Source of the DNA: Salvator merianae
Lineage: Eukaryota; Chordata; Lepidosauria; Squamata; Teiidae
Length of the DNA: 64,000 nt
Assembly (NCBI GenBank): GCA_003586115.2
Contig: QVOM02000053.1
Location: forward strand, 4,115,524 to 4,179,523
Direction of reading: 5' to 3'
Shown: piece after piece, positions 37,191 to 47,940 of the stretch
How positions within the stretch are numbered: position 1 is the stretch's first letter
Layout: each line of letters starts with the position of its first letter
Program-made: the position numbers and the translations under genes
Notes under the pieces: generated by a model
Databases searched by the model: none
Seen by the model: the letters and a program-made list of their open reading frames with translations, nothing else
Told to the model about the DNA's origin: nothing

Positions 37191-37640
37191 CCCTAGAACT
37201 GGCTCAGTAATGGGGCGTCCACATATTGGGATGCCCCGGAGTCGGTGTGTTTACACACATGCACAAGTGGCTCCAGGGCTGTTCCATGCACCGCAGCTGC
37301 AGGACGGACCTGCTGATTCTTGGAGCTGCCCTAAGTAGGGAGACCGAGGGTGCAGGAAAGGCTTTACAGGTTGGGTTCACAGGGGTCACTTTTCACTTTG
37401 GACCAAAAACAGCCAACTGCCTGGGCCATTTCAAATATAGCATGAATGCAGCTCCCCTTGGGAAACTTGCAGCTTTGCCATGACTCCATCCCAACCTTCT
37501 CTGTAGGTCAAGGAACAGGCTCTGTGCAGTACTTGGGCTGCTGCAGCTGTCCTCATGGCCGACATCGAAAGGAACACTTAGAAGGTCGCTTTAAAATGGC
37601 CTCCCTTCGTTGCACTCTCTGGCAAGATTTTTGTGCTGCG
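37191..37640. repeat. GC-richer segment, probable Family B interior
   Basis: Composition rises in G+C and overlapping frames open on both strands, as in other Family B interiors. GGCGTCCACATATTGGGATGCCCC at 37214-37237 is a partial inverted repeat (GGCATCC/GGATGCC type). No termini are clear. Confidence 0.35.
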
Positions 37641-37649
37641 GATTTTTGT

Positions 37650-37771
37650 GCTGTATCTGCTTGGTAGAACTGTCCCTGGGTGACTGTTCCTTCTGGGGAG
37701 CACTCCAAGCTACGGCAGTGTTCCCCAGGGGTAGCAGCCACCCAGGAACAGTTCTACTAAGCAGATACAGC
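37650..37771. repeat. 122-bp hairpin with 33-bp outer arms
   Basis: The outer arms 37650-37682 and 37739-37771 pair at 31 of 33 positions. After a short asymmetric interruption an inner stem pairs CTGGGGAGCACT (from 37693) with its complement near 37719-37731. Just left of it TTTTTGTGCTG occurs twice in direct orientation (about 37628 and 37641). It resembles the fold-back parts of Family B (GAACTGTTCC motifs) but has no clear Family B terminus. Confidence 0.85.
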
Positions 37772-39300
37772 ATTCCCTGGTAGCAATTTCCACTGCCCAA
37801 AAGGGCTGTGCAGAAGTTGCCTAACTCTCTTTGGAAGACTTTTGATTGCAAGGGTCTACTCTTATTTCATGGTGCCAAGGCCTCCATGGCCGGAGAATGG
37901 CGCTTAAGCTTACAAGATTCTTTAACAACAAACGCAAAGGGGTAATTACGTGCCATGTGTAAACCTAGAAGAGTGTGTTGGTTTTAGCTGGTGGAATGAA
38001 AAGGACCTTCAGTGTAAGCCTGAAGGCACCACCTCTTCCACTTTGCTTCTGCTATGGTGCAGTGTAGAACAGAATATGCTCAGTTTGTCAGGATTCATCC
38101 ATTGCCCCTTGTTTCCCCCCCAGCCCACCTGTCACACTCAGAAGTTATCTATTCCTAAATTATGTTATCCACAGTGGAAGAAAAAGCTGGGAGTGGTTTT
38201 TTTAAGTCCCTGATGTCAACCTCCCCCCACCCCCCACCAGTGTTATTGCCATCTTGTGTGTGACCGATAAATTCATACATTATGTTTGCCTTTCGTAATC
38301 CGGTCCTTAACAAGGGCGACTTTGTTAGACGCACAAAAGGCAATAAACTCTTGTTTGCCAATAAGCCCTCAGTAACTGCTGGATGTTATGACTGATTATA
38401 ATGCTGCAGAACTCCCTGAGGTCTAAAATCTATCCTGAAAGACAATGGCAGAGAGAGAGAGAAAGGAAGGGAGCCATTGAATTGACACAGTACTCATGTA
38501 ACCCTGTGGGGGCAGAAGGGACCACAAGGAGGCTATTGAGAGGAGCACTGGCACAAGAAGCCGCCTAGACAGAGAGTCATCCAAGCCCGTATCGTGTGTG
38601 GATGACCATGGCGTTCCAGTTTTAATGCTTCTTTTGTTTTCCTCTCACTTTGAGGCAGACAAGCCCACAGTCGCACTGAGAGAGTTGCTTCTGTTTAGAG
38701 CGCTGCCCAGAAAGGAGTGGAACAAATAGAAAGTCAATAGAAATCCCTATTGCCGTGGCTTCTTTCATTCTCCTTCTGGAAATGTAATTACTGTAGAGCA
38801 AGTTTACATTTGCTTCAGTCTCTGATCCTGAGAAGAGGAAAACGGCGACTCTCCAGACGCAGTGCTGTTGCATTTCAACTCCTCTTAATGCTGTTATGTT
38901 TAGTGATAGAAGGATAATAATCTAGGGTAAAATCTCTAGTTTTTCCACTTCTGCCCTTGAAACAACTTCAGCTGTTCGGCCAGAACTTGCCAATATGCTT
39001 CCTGTCAGACATCCGTGGATTCCACAAACCCGACCAGTGTGACCAATTACCATCAGTGATGCTGAAAGTGACAACCCAGCAAAAACTAAAAGGACACAGT
39101 TCCCTTTCCTGTGCACTAATCTGAAGAACAAAAATACACTGATACCACAAGGTAGAGTGCTAGCCACTAACTTCATTAAAAAAAAAAAGCAGATAAACTC
39201 TTTTTTTGGTGGGACAGCTGTGACACCATCCAGAAGAAATGACCCATCTAGATCCATTCCAGCCCATTTAGATCGCTAATGTGACCTTGTCCCCCAGGCT
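37772..39300. other. Single-copy sequence, no gene seen; candidate conserved blocks
   Basis: Two blocks look conserved in texture: 38260-38440 (TTCATACATTATGTTTGCC, TTAACAAGGGCGACTTTG, two TGTTTGCC forkhead-like sites) and 38690-38900. Neither contains a convincing exon. The minus frames at 38622-38873 and 38922-39257 are unrecognised and have no splice context I would trust. Confidence 0.4.
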
Positions 39301-39500
39301 GCATCCACATGGATTAAAAAGTGGTTCCAATGCAAGTTAGAGTTGGTGGCCTGTGGCAGCTGGTGTCCTTGACCCACCTCTAATCCACATTAAATGCTGG
39401 AAAACATATTAGATTATGGATGGGATGGGGACACCAATGTATAGCACCTACCACCTCTAAGTTGCTTTGAGCTAATGTTGACCATGGTATTATATGGTTT
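39301..39500. repeat. Unclassified interspersed repeat
   Basis: Contains CCTCTAATCCACATTAA and ATTATGGATGGGATGGGGA, motifs also found in variant form at 20325-20400 and 22140-22170. The three places share the order of these blocks, so they are probably copies of one old element, but I see no termini and cannot classify it. Confidence 0.4.
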
Positions 39501-40109
39501 GGGAACTGGGAACTGGTTCTCCTTCTACTTAGAGGATTGTTTCCAAATGTAGTCTTGGAGGACATTTGTGCAAGCTTATGGCATTTGAGATGTGGAGTCT
39601 AGTATGGTGTTGCACCCCACTGCTGTTTAAAATCTACACAGAGCTATGAGCCCTCACCTGATGATTTCGTGTGCAGCAGAACCACCTGGCAATAGTCTGT
39701 GCCTATCCATTCCATTGAAGCAAGGAGAAAAACTCCAGGTGATGAACCAGCGTCTGCGGACTTCGGCAAGATCTGTTCAGTTGCCCTTATGGCACTTTGA
39801 AGGGGCCATGAGGATGTTCTGCCCTCTTGTTGTACATTCATTGTGCAGAAAGCATGTGGTGTCCATCCCCCCACCATGCCAACACAAGTGCTGTTATAGT
39901 GCTTTAAGTATAGATCTGGTTGAAGAACTCTTGGACTTCTTCACTTGCAATGGTGTCCCTGCTGTGACACTGCCTCTGTTCAAGGTATCCCCTCAGTGGA
40001 ATTCCTTCCATTTGTTCCCGTGGGACATGTTCAAAGTTGGGATATCCACAGCTTTAATCTCAACAGTCAGGATAGCAGTGACATGCAGACAGCATGCCCC
40101 CACGTTAAG
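39501..40109. other. Unassigned sequence with a 171-codon frame
   Basis: The frame at 39646-40161 is one of the longest in the window, but no domain is visible in its first 130 residues. Its last part (LRKLRTLLPEEVG) comes from the LINE tail that follows. I do not call it a gene. Confidence 0.4.
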
Positions 40110-40420
40110 AAAATTAAGAACATTATTACCAGAAGAGGTGGGGACAGTAACAAAAAAGTAACAAAAAAGTTAGATAAATTCATGAAGGACACATGTATCC
40201 ATGACAACTTGAAGTGGTGTCTAGCTACCACTTCCAGGTTGGAGAGAGAGGACGGATGCCCTTAAAGGCCATTTGCAAGGCGTTGAGAGCAGGTGAACGT
40301 ATTGCGTTTGTCTTCTGTTTGAGAAGGCACAGAAGTAATTGATGGACCACTGTGTGAGTCAAGATGCTGGACTAGATGAGTTGTGGCCTGATCCCACAGG
40401 GTCCTTCTTAAGTTTTTTAA
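40110..40420 (+). mobile_element. CR1-like LINE 3' end
   Basis: The plus strand encodes a decayed PEEVGTVTKK / LDKFMKDT segment, then the characteristic reptilian tail: GGACCACTGTGTGAGTCA, GATGCTGGACTAGATGAG, TGTGGCCTGATCCCAC and TCCTTCTTAAG. The same tail occurs at 55820-55984 and 59236-59545 (plus) and 53395-53650 (minus). It is a 5'-truncated, inactive insertion. Confidence 0.8.
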
Positions 40421-42597
40421 CTGGTATCATATTCTTTTCTGTTATTTTCACCTACCAACCTGGACACAAACTATTAAAAGTTTTATTATTGTTTAGTTTG
40501 TTAAGAAAGGTCTGTTGACCACTGTTATTACAGCTGTGCATCTATTGTTATTTGAATTAAGTAAATTAAACAAAAACATCTTATGGTCCAATCCTGAAAG
40601 AGGCAATCATCAGCAGATTCACCTACAAAATAGCAAACTGCCACCCATGTTTAATCCTGTTGGGACATGGGAAGAAGCTGCTGCTGCTGCTCCTAGGAAT
40701 GGAAAAGTAAAGGAGAAAGGTTTGTCCACCTCTGGCATGAACCGGTATAGGATCAATGACATCACTCCATTTAGAAGGGGGTTGGATTTCCTACTTTCCT
40801 AAAATAGAAAATAAAACTGTCATTCACTCTCCCGTGAGTTTGGATGAAGAGTTCTGATCCTAAAAAAATCTGTCTCTCAGTTCCCTACAAGCAACCAACA
40901 GCGGGCAAGTACCACAAACTGCTTCTGTTTGCAATAACTATAGTGATGCTTAGGCCTGTTTTTTTTTTTTTAAGGGATCTTAAGGGGGTTTATTTATTTA
41001 TTTGCAATTTTTTTTAATAAGTGGAAGCAGGTGGGGCTCTATTCCTATTGCTGTTGTTTGCTTTGCCAAAGGGCTTTTTTGTTCCATCTCTCCAATTTTT
41101 GTTTGCAGTTATATAATACTGCTTTTTTGGCTTCACACCCGTGTTGATAGAAATCTCTCGAAATAGCAAAGCGATTACATGGGTGCTACTGGTTGGAGGT
41201 ACTCATTACTGGCACAGTATTTCTCTACATGATCAAAGAATGTGTGGGATAGTGAGGAGAGGAGTGTTCAGAGGTGGGTTTGTTTGTTTTTTGGTGAAAT
41301 CCATAGCTCTTAGTGTCAGAAGCAAAGCACTGTTAAGTAAAACTACTTGCCACATTTTTATTATTAAAGGAATTTGTTTCTCATTATTCTGCTTGTAAGA
41401 ATGAGCCGCTTGAGGTGGAATACAGTGTTATAACAATATATAATATCATCAATAAAATGTAATATAGATAGAAAGAGACAATCTTCGAATGCCAGTATGG
41501 CTGACGGCAGTAAGGACGTATCTACACGATGCCTGAGATGCTCCCTAGGGGACCAGGGAAAGGAGCCAGCAAACACTTATGGGCCCAGAGCCACCCCACC
41601 CCACCCCACCCCAACCAAAACACCTCACTTTCAAGCTCTTTTTTTGTTAGGCATTCCATTCCTGACGGCAATAACCTGTGGGCTTAGCATCTGCTTGCTT
41701 CACTAAACACTTTCCTGCTATACTCGCAAGTTGTGAGTCTGGGGGAGTCTGACACAAACTGAACTCAAGCCTGAAAGAAATATAATTAGAAATCAAGAAT
41801 AATTAACATTGTCATGTGTCATATACAGTATATTTAGCCAGGTTTGGGGTACAATCATGCTTCAGAAATCTCTGATAGCATATCTGTTTGTGGGAGGTGG
41901 GCAAAGGTGAAACAAACGATTAGATAGAAATGCAAGAGTGTAAAAAAGCCACTGTTCCGGACATTCGTTTTAAACACCAAGGGGAGTGAATGTTTGACTC
42001 CCTGTTTTTGCAACAACACCCCCCCCACACACTGATTACTTAATAATTTACACACTTGAATAAAGATGATGATGAATATTAATTTGGGATTATGTGAACA
42101 TATGCTTCACTCCACTAAATCTACTTGGGTTACTAAGGGCTACATAGTTTGTTTATTTTTAAACCGGGAAATTTAATGTTCTGTGTAATGAACTGTTGCA
42201 CTGAAAATATTAAGGTGCAAAGGGTTTATTTTCACTGTACTTTTCTGCACAGTGAAAGGGTATCATATATGAGTAGAGCTGTTGGCAAATGACTTAATGA
42301 AGTGATACCATCACTAGAAACCTGCGTCTACTCCTCCTGATAAGAATTTATCTGTCTTTATTGATTTGGCATCTATTTATTTTATAGGTGACCTGGGAAA
42401 CTAAAGGCTGAGTTTGTATTGAATGTATTGAATTTATTTTCCCCTAAACTAAGTGCCAGTTATCTTATTTTTTTATGAACATGAGTTATGGGTATAAATA
42501 TTAATTATATATTTAGACCCATTTCTAAATTATATATTTAGAAATGAGATGTTCATTTTATGTGCAGAAAATCATGTCTTCACTTTCTAACATCAGT
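40421..42597. other. Unassigned AT-rich sequence, no gene seen
   Basis: No gene. Small (CCCCA)n at 41592-41615 and T-runs near 40965. A GAGCCGCTTGAGGTGGAATAC block near 41403 followed by AT-rich sequence may be another decayed LINE/SINE tail. The frames 40515-40802 and 41141-41398 are unrecognised. Confidence 0.4.
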
Positions 42598-42906
42598 GGG
42601 CTTGTTTGCACCCAGCTGTGCAGCCTCCATCCAGCTGTGTGACTGTCATAACAGCAGTCGCAGAAATGTCCACCCACTAACCAGGGATGTGGCACTTGAA
42701 TGCACAGCTGTGCTGAGGCCTCACAGCGTTCACTCCTGGAAGCAGGTATGAACGCTGCTCCCAGTCAAGCTGTGGACAATAATTTAGCTGTCCCCAGTTG
42801 GTAATGCTCACGAGTGCCTGCAGATACTGGGGCTTCCACGGAGTACGGACACACTGTGCTAGTAAGCATGCAAACACTCACTAGCATGTAAATTTGAACA
42901 GGCCCC
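42598..42906. mobile_element. Family B non-autonomous DNA transposon
   Basis: Left end GGGCTTGTTTGCACCC; right end reversed GGGGCCTGTTCAAATTTAC. A hairpin at 42727-42757 (GCGTTCACTCCTGG...GTATGAACGC) corresponds position for position to that at 2587-2616 in another copy. It also has GCTGCTCCCAGTC and CTGTGGACAATAATTTAGC blocks like other copies. The frames 42560-42751 and 42677-42877 are by-products. Confidence 0.65.
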
Positions 42907-43080
42907 ATGTTTCATCCATAGCGATCCAGGTATTAGATTTCTCCCAAACATCAGCTGCCCTTATAGGTTCATAGATCCTAAAGTAAGAGCAATTTTGCAT
43001 TGGCCAGTATACCAGATGTCAGCACCATGTCCACTGTGTTGCCAACTGTTTCACAGTTACAGCCATGCTTATTTGCTTTC

Positions 43081-43520
43081 TTTTCTCACAGACCTGATAC
43101 TTCCTGTTTCTGGTGATGACAGCCCCAGAATCTCCTAAAACCTCACCTGAGCTTTAGAGTCTGCCACAAGGAGTCTGACAGCAGGAACGAAAGTTCCTGG
43201 CCTTGTAATCCTAGGGAGACCCATTTCAGCAGTGTGATCTGGTGCACCACTGAAATGGGTCTCCCTGCAAAACTAGAACAGGGAGGTGTGTGCCCTTCTG
43301 CATGCCTCCCTGTTCTGTTCCATCTACGGAACCGAAATTCCCACTCTGACCTTAAGACACCCTTCCCACACTCCTGGGGCTGCAGTGAGGGTCCCCGGTG
43401 GCATTGGCATGATGATCAATGGAAACATGTCACCCCAGGGATGGGGAAACGGCGCCACCACCCGTGTAGTGGAGACACAGTCTGGGTTGCATTTAGGACT
43501 CTGCCAGATTAACTACACAC
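43081..43520. repeat. Family B-related segment with perfect 16-bp hairpin
   Basis: A hairpin has perfect 16-bp arms at 43214-43229 and 43250-43265. Just before it lies GGAACGAAAGTTCCTGGCC, the module shared with 6138, 32300 and 47580. The surrounding DNA is GC-rich. Termini are not defined. The plus frames 43234-43512 and 43286-43576 overlap each other in this repeat and are not genes. Confidence 0.5.
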
Positions 43521-45247
43521 TGACTGCACACCTCAGAAGAAGCTTTCTGCTCCTTTCAGCAGAACACTGCTGCTGATTGCCTCTTAATTTGCCTCTTAAT
43601 TAGGTTGATTTTTCAAGACCGTCTTCATGACAACTGAGGTACATTGTGAGTTAAACGGAGCAGTGTTGGTTGAATGCATTAGTTATATGACTCAAATATT
43701 TGATTTAGACATTACCATTTGGAGTCTTTTTTCTCCCTTATTCCTGGCCATCAGGTCCCCATTTTCGAGGATAAAAAGCCTGTCTATCGTTACCAGCGAA
43801 GTGATGAGGGCCATCACTATCAATTTGAATGGATGAGAACCATCTGTGTCCTACTTGGCAAAATTCCACCGTGCGCATCCTCATTGCTCTCAAGTGGTTA
43901 ATGCTCTAAGCAGTGGACGCACACTCTTTGGAAGTTAATCTACTGCAGATTGCAGAGAGGATAATATATTAAAGTGCAATGGAAGGAAACTGGCATTCGT
44001 TTTTGGACCATGCCGTGCTCTCTGATTTGATGAGCTAAGCAGAGACCACATCATGAAAAGGAAAAGGAAGCTGGAAGCCTGGGATAATGGTGCTATTTGC
44101 ATCCAGGCCTATTTCTTTCTACACCGTTGAGCTGGCGAAGGTCTGCTCTCCCGTCTGCAGCTTGAAAACCGTCCTCGCTGCTGCATGGCAGGAGGATGAA
44201 ACTGTCACGATCTGGCAAGGTTGGTGAGAAAGGAAGGGAAAGTTGACCTTGGCCAGGTGAGAGAGGTCCATTCGGATGAGGAAAGTGTGCATTGAAAGGG
44301 TTTTATGTTCTGACCAGAAAACATAGAGGAGGTGTCAGAGCATGAGATGAAGCCAACCATTTCTGACAACAGATATTGCCAGGAAACACCTGGTGGAGAA
44401 AGGAAACCAATGAGACCCACAGCTATAGAATGTAGTTGTTACTGTCATTGGGCTTTTGCAAACATTATAAAGGAACAGTCCTTTGTTAAGAGACAAAAAG
44501 AAGATCCTTTTCATTTAAAAAGTGTACCCCCCTTGCTCTTTTCCAATCCCATTAGCTTCCGCTATCTGTAGTTTGCAACCCTGAATCAAACAGGAGATTT
44601 TTATTTTATTGTATTTTTTTTTTTAATTTATGTGTTGAAGCAGAGAGCTTAGTCAAACAAGTTTCTGGGAAAGGACCCAAACGTTTATACATGTTGGAAC
44701 CAAATAGCATTGGAAGAAGTATGCTGGAGGTCTTAGAATCTGGAGGTGAGGATCCGGCGAGAACAAGACCTGAAGGTTAATTTTCTCAGAAATGTTATCA
44801 GTCAAAGCTTTGAGGTTTGGATAGGTAGCTGCAGATTAAGATTCTTGATTAGTGTTTCATGCCCAGAGGTCTTGTATCAAGCTTATACAAGGGCAGCAAA
44901 GAAAAACATCTTTAAATCAAGACACTCCAGATTGCGAAAAGCAGATAGGGAATATGTAAAAACAAGATAAGCAAAATCAAGGTGGAGAGGAAAAAGGTGC
45001 TCCAGAGGTTAGAATAACAGGAGGCCTTTCCAAGTGTATGTAAACTGTGGAAATTAAGCTGAGAACCTATAGTTTTTCCATGCTTAGCTGTTAGTGGAGG
45101 ACTTAGTGGTTTCTGTATTACTCTATTAGTTCCTGTCTTTTCTCACTGGCACACAGGTTTTGCCTTCCATGCTTCTTAAGCCTGTCAGAGATGGGACAAC
45201 AGTTTGTATACATTCTTGGGACACATGTGCAACGTTATGGGTGGTTT
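43521..45247. other. Unassigned sequence, no gene seen
   Basis: Mixed single-copy DNA. Positions 43860-44060 have a plausible conserved texture. Frames at 43627-43836, 44332-44571 and 44746-44970 are short and carry no recognised domain. A T/A-rich low-complexity patch lies at 44600-44630. Confidence 0.45.
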
Positions 45248-45519
45248 GGGATGTTTTCACACTTTCTGTCCACACTGCAGGGCCCTAAAATGGAACACCA
45301 GCTCCTGATTCTGCTCCCGATCCTTGCTGTCACAGCGGCTGGGAAGTGTGTGCAAATGCATTTGACTGGGAGCAGGTTAGCCGCTCCCGGCCAAGTTGTG
45401 GAGCACAATTTAGTGCTCCACAGCTCACCATGAACAGGAGCAGCTGTAGGCCACTGCACTTAGTGGTCACACTTAGTGAGCGTCCCTGACACTCACTAGC
45501 TTAAACTGTGAAAAGGCCC
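45248..45519. mobile_element. Family B non-autonomous DNA transposon
   Basis: Left end GGGATGTTTTCACACTTTC; right end reversed GGGCCTTTTCACAGTTTAAG. Contains the clean hairpin GTGGAGCACAATTTAGTGC plus its completion (about 45393-45419), the best example of this family-wide block, and GGGAGCAGGTTAGCCGCTCCC at 45370-45390. The flanks GTGGTTTG and TTGGTTGC match at 5 of 8 positions, a weak hint of an 8-bp target duplication. Confidence 0.7.
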
Positions 45520-46649
45520 TTGGTTGCAAACTGAACTAGGAAGATAATTATAATTAATATCCAGCTTTGAATTGATCTGAGGCAACCTCTGCCTTGGACT
45601 TCATGGCCTCTAAGGGGTTGTCTCGATATCTCCTGATGTGGCAAGTCTCTTCAAAGTAGTCTCTTATTGGAGCGGGCTCCTACACCATTTTCTCCCTGGC
45701 CCCCACTTGAACACCATCTCCCATGAGGAAGCTGTGATCTACAGAAAGCGTGGCCTCCCAATAGACTTACTCACATGTAGGCAAGGTGTTTCCTGGGACT
45801 TCTAGTCTGGGGTGGTGGCACCCCCCCAGCTTTTGCCAATGATCCTCGTATCAGCAACAGCTGTGACTAGTTTTCTGAGCATTTTTAGGACAAAGTTGCT
45901 TAGATTTGCAGAGAGGTCATAGAGATGAAATCCTGCTCACCCAGAGACTCCTTTTCTGCTTGTGATTTGGCTCATGTAGGATCCTCAGTGCCACAAGTGG
46001 GAGGGGGTTACTACGACAAATCTCAGGTTTCCCCCAAGTCTGACTTTAGTGTGCTTTGTTGGAAAAGTTTCATCTGATAGCAATGGCTGTTGGTAGAATG
46101 AAAGGGATGGAGGAGAAAGCACCAGTGCCATTAAAGGACCAGATAAAGTGTAGTGCGGCTTAGATTGCATCTTCTGTGTTATCAAAGGAAAACATTCTTG
46201 CTAGCTAAAACATCGGCTCTGATTATTTCAGCAGCAAATTTTATTTTTCTAATTAATTGCTTATGTCAAGAACAGCCTGTTGTCTTTAATAATGGAGTTC
46301 AAAGCAACACATATGGGACCACCAGATTATTTCTTATCCAGATCCTGCCCAGACCCAGATAGGCTGAACTTCCCAGTTCATCCCAGTGTTTTGTCAAAGA
46401 GGAGTGAAGTAGTTTTGCAGCTCATGTTCCAAGAAATGCCAGATTCCTTCAAGACCTAGCATTTCCAGTGCTTTCTGGAGGGTCTCTAAGACTCCAAGTG
46501 GCAGTCATAATAAATACCTTAATAAAACAATAATCTCAAATAGCCCCACCCTCTAAAAGCACGTTCACAGTTTGAGGCTGGGGAAAACAAAAAAATCTAT
46601 GAATTTATAAACTTTCAAATCTCAAATGCGAAAGCGAATTAAATAGAGT
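45520..46649. other. Unassigned sequence, no gene seen
   Basis: No gene or clear repeat. Frames at 45985-46185 and 46153-46362 are unrecognised. Confidence 0.45.
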
Positions 46650-47100
46650 GCCCTAGGTTAGAAGACAATATAGGCATGAAAGGCATATTGGAATCCTGGT
46701 GGAACACTAAAAATCAATGGAACACTGTTATCCCTGAGTATGGGATCGATGGAAAATACAGGGTCCATCATGTTAGAGGAGGTGTAGCATTCTATGTCAA
46801 AGAAGGCCTTGACAAAAATCCATTAGAAAATTCAAAAACAATACAAGTTACGTTCAGGCTGCTTTGGGTAGCAATTCCAGGTCATAAACAAAGAAACTGT
46901 AAGTAGGATGTAGGATCATCCAACGGACTAAAGAGTACAGTGACGGTACAAGAAGAGCGGAGAGATGGTGGAAGCAAAGAACAGGGTAATTTCAGATGTG
47001 CAATCACCCCCTTCCTGGATTGATTGGATAAATGTCAGGTCAGATCATCACAAAGAGATAACGGGCTTCTAGATGAAACAAATCCGTGGGCTCTGAAAAA
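46650..47100 (+). mobile_element. CR1 LINE endonuclease-domain fragment
   Basis: The plus frame 46676-46906 encodes ILESWWN, then QWNTVIPEYG, then RGGVAFYVKEGL and LLWVAIPG. This is the order seen in the apurinic-type endonuclease of CR1 LINE ORF2 (TETWW... WNTVI.GY ... RGGGVALYVKE ... SLWVKI). The frame is then lost, though weak resemblance continues to about 47050. It lacks the reverse transcriptase and is inactive. Small deletions are evident between the conserved blocks. Confidence 0.75.
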
Positions 47101-47367
47101 ACAATAAGCCGTGAAATAAAAATAAATAAAAAAGAGCACAGAATGGTCTTTTTATTGTTTTATTTGCTCGTCTCATTTATATATAGGAGCACACCTTAGT
47201 TCCTGGTGATCACAAGGTGGGTTTCAACAAAATGTGGATCTCAGCTAGCAATACTGTGCCACCAAATGACTCATGGATCACGATATGTAAAGTACCATTT
47301 ACTATTCACCTAGATTTATATATGCTTGATAAATTTATGAATTCCCTTTTCACTTGCTTCCTTGAGA

Positions 47368-47375
<8 letters not shown>

Positions 47376-47407
<32 letters not shown>

Positions 47408-47416
47408 AGGGAGAGA
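47376..47416. repeat. (GA)n / (GGGA)n microsatellite
   Basis: An A-run, then about 24 bp of GA repeats, then three GGGA units. Confidence 0.95.
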
Positions 47417-47427
47417 AATCCATAATT

Positions 47428-47868
47428 GGGCTCTTTCTGCACTTACCTGCCTTTAGTCGGAATCAGTGGATCCAGAGCATGCACCATCTGCATGACAGCA
47501 CTGATCCATACCGTCCCTTACAGCAGCCTCAAAGTTTGCATGACCTTCCCGGCTGTGCTCCCACACCTCGGAGGGTGAGGAACAAAAGTTCCTAGCTTCA
47601 AGGCCTCTGGGGGAGGCATTTTGGTGTCACACTATGACTTCCACTGAACCACATCCCCGGAAGTCCCAAGCATGGGAGATGTGTCTTCTGCATGCCTCCT
47701 GGGTTCTGGATCAGAGCTGCTGGTCCCACTGGTATATCTGATGAAACGAGTCTACCAACGATCCTAATTAGGTGCTGATCCAGCCCGCGCCTTTCCGTGC
47801 TTGAGATCAGTGGACCAGGCTATTCTCCACTGCTCCCAACCAAGCACAGGTAAGTGCAGAAAGGTCCC
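47428..47868. mobile_element. Family B element with the best-matched termini
   Basis: Left end GGGCTCTTTCTGCACTTACC and reversed right end GGGACCTTTCTGCACTTACC agree at all but two positions over 20 bases and continue as TG. Inside is GAGGAACAAAAGTTCCTAGC (47577-47596), the shared module. A further right-type end (reversed GGGTCTTGTCTGCACTTTG) lies at 47914-47933, so a second partial copy may abut. Flanking 8-mers do not match. Confidence 0.7.
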
Positions 47869-47940
47869 TGGACTGCACCAGCACAGCCCACACCCATTGA
47901 TCTGTGCCAGCACAGCCTACAAAGTGCAGACAAGACCCTT

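Noticed and set aside
39646..40161. 171-codon plus-strand frame
   Set aside because: Its C-terminal part is the decayed 3' region of a CR1-like LINE; the rest has no domain and no exon boundaries.
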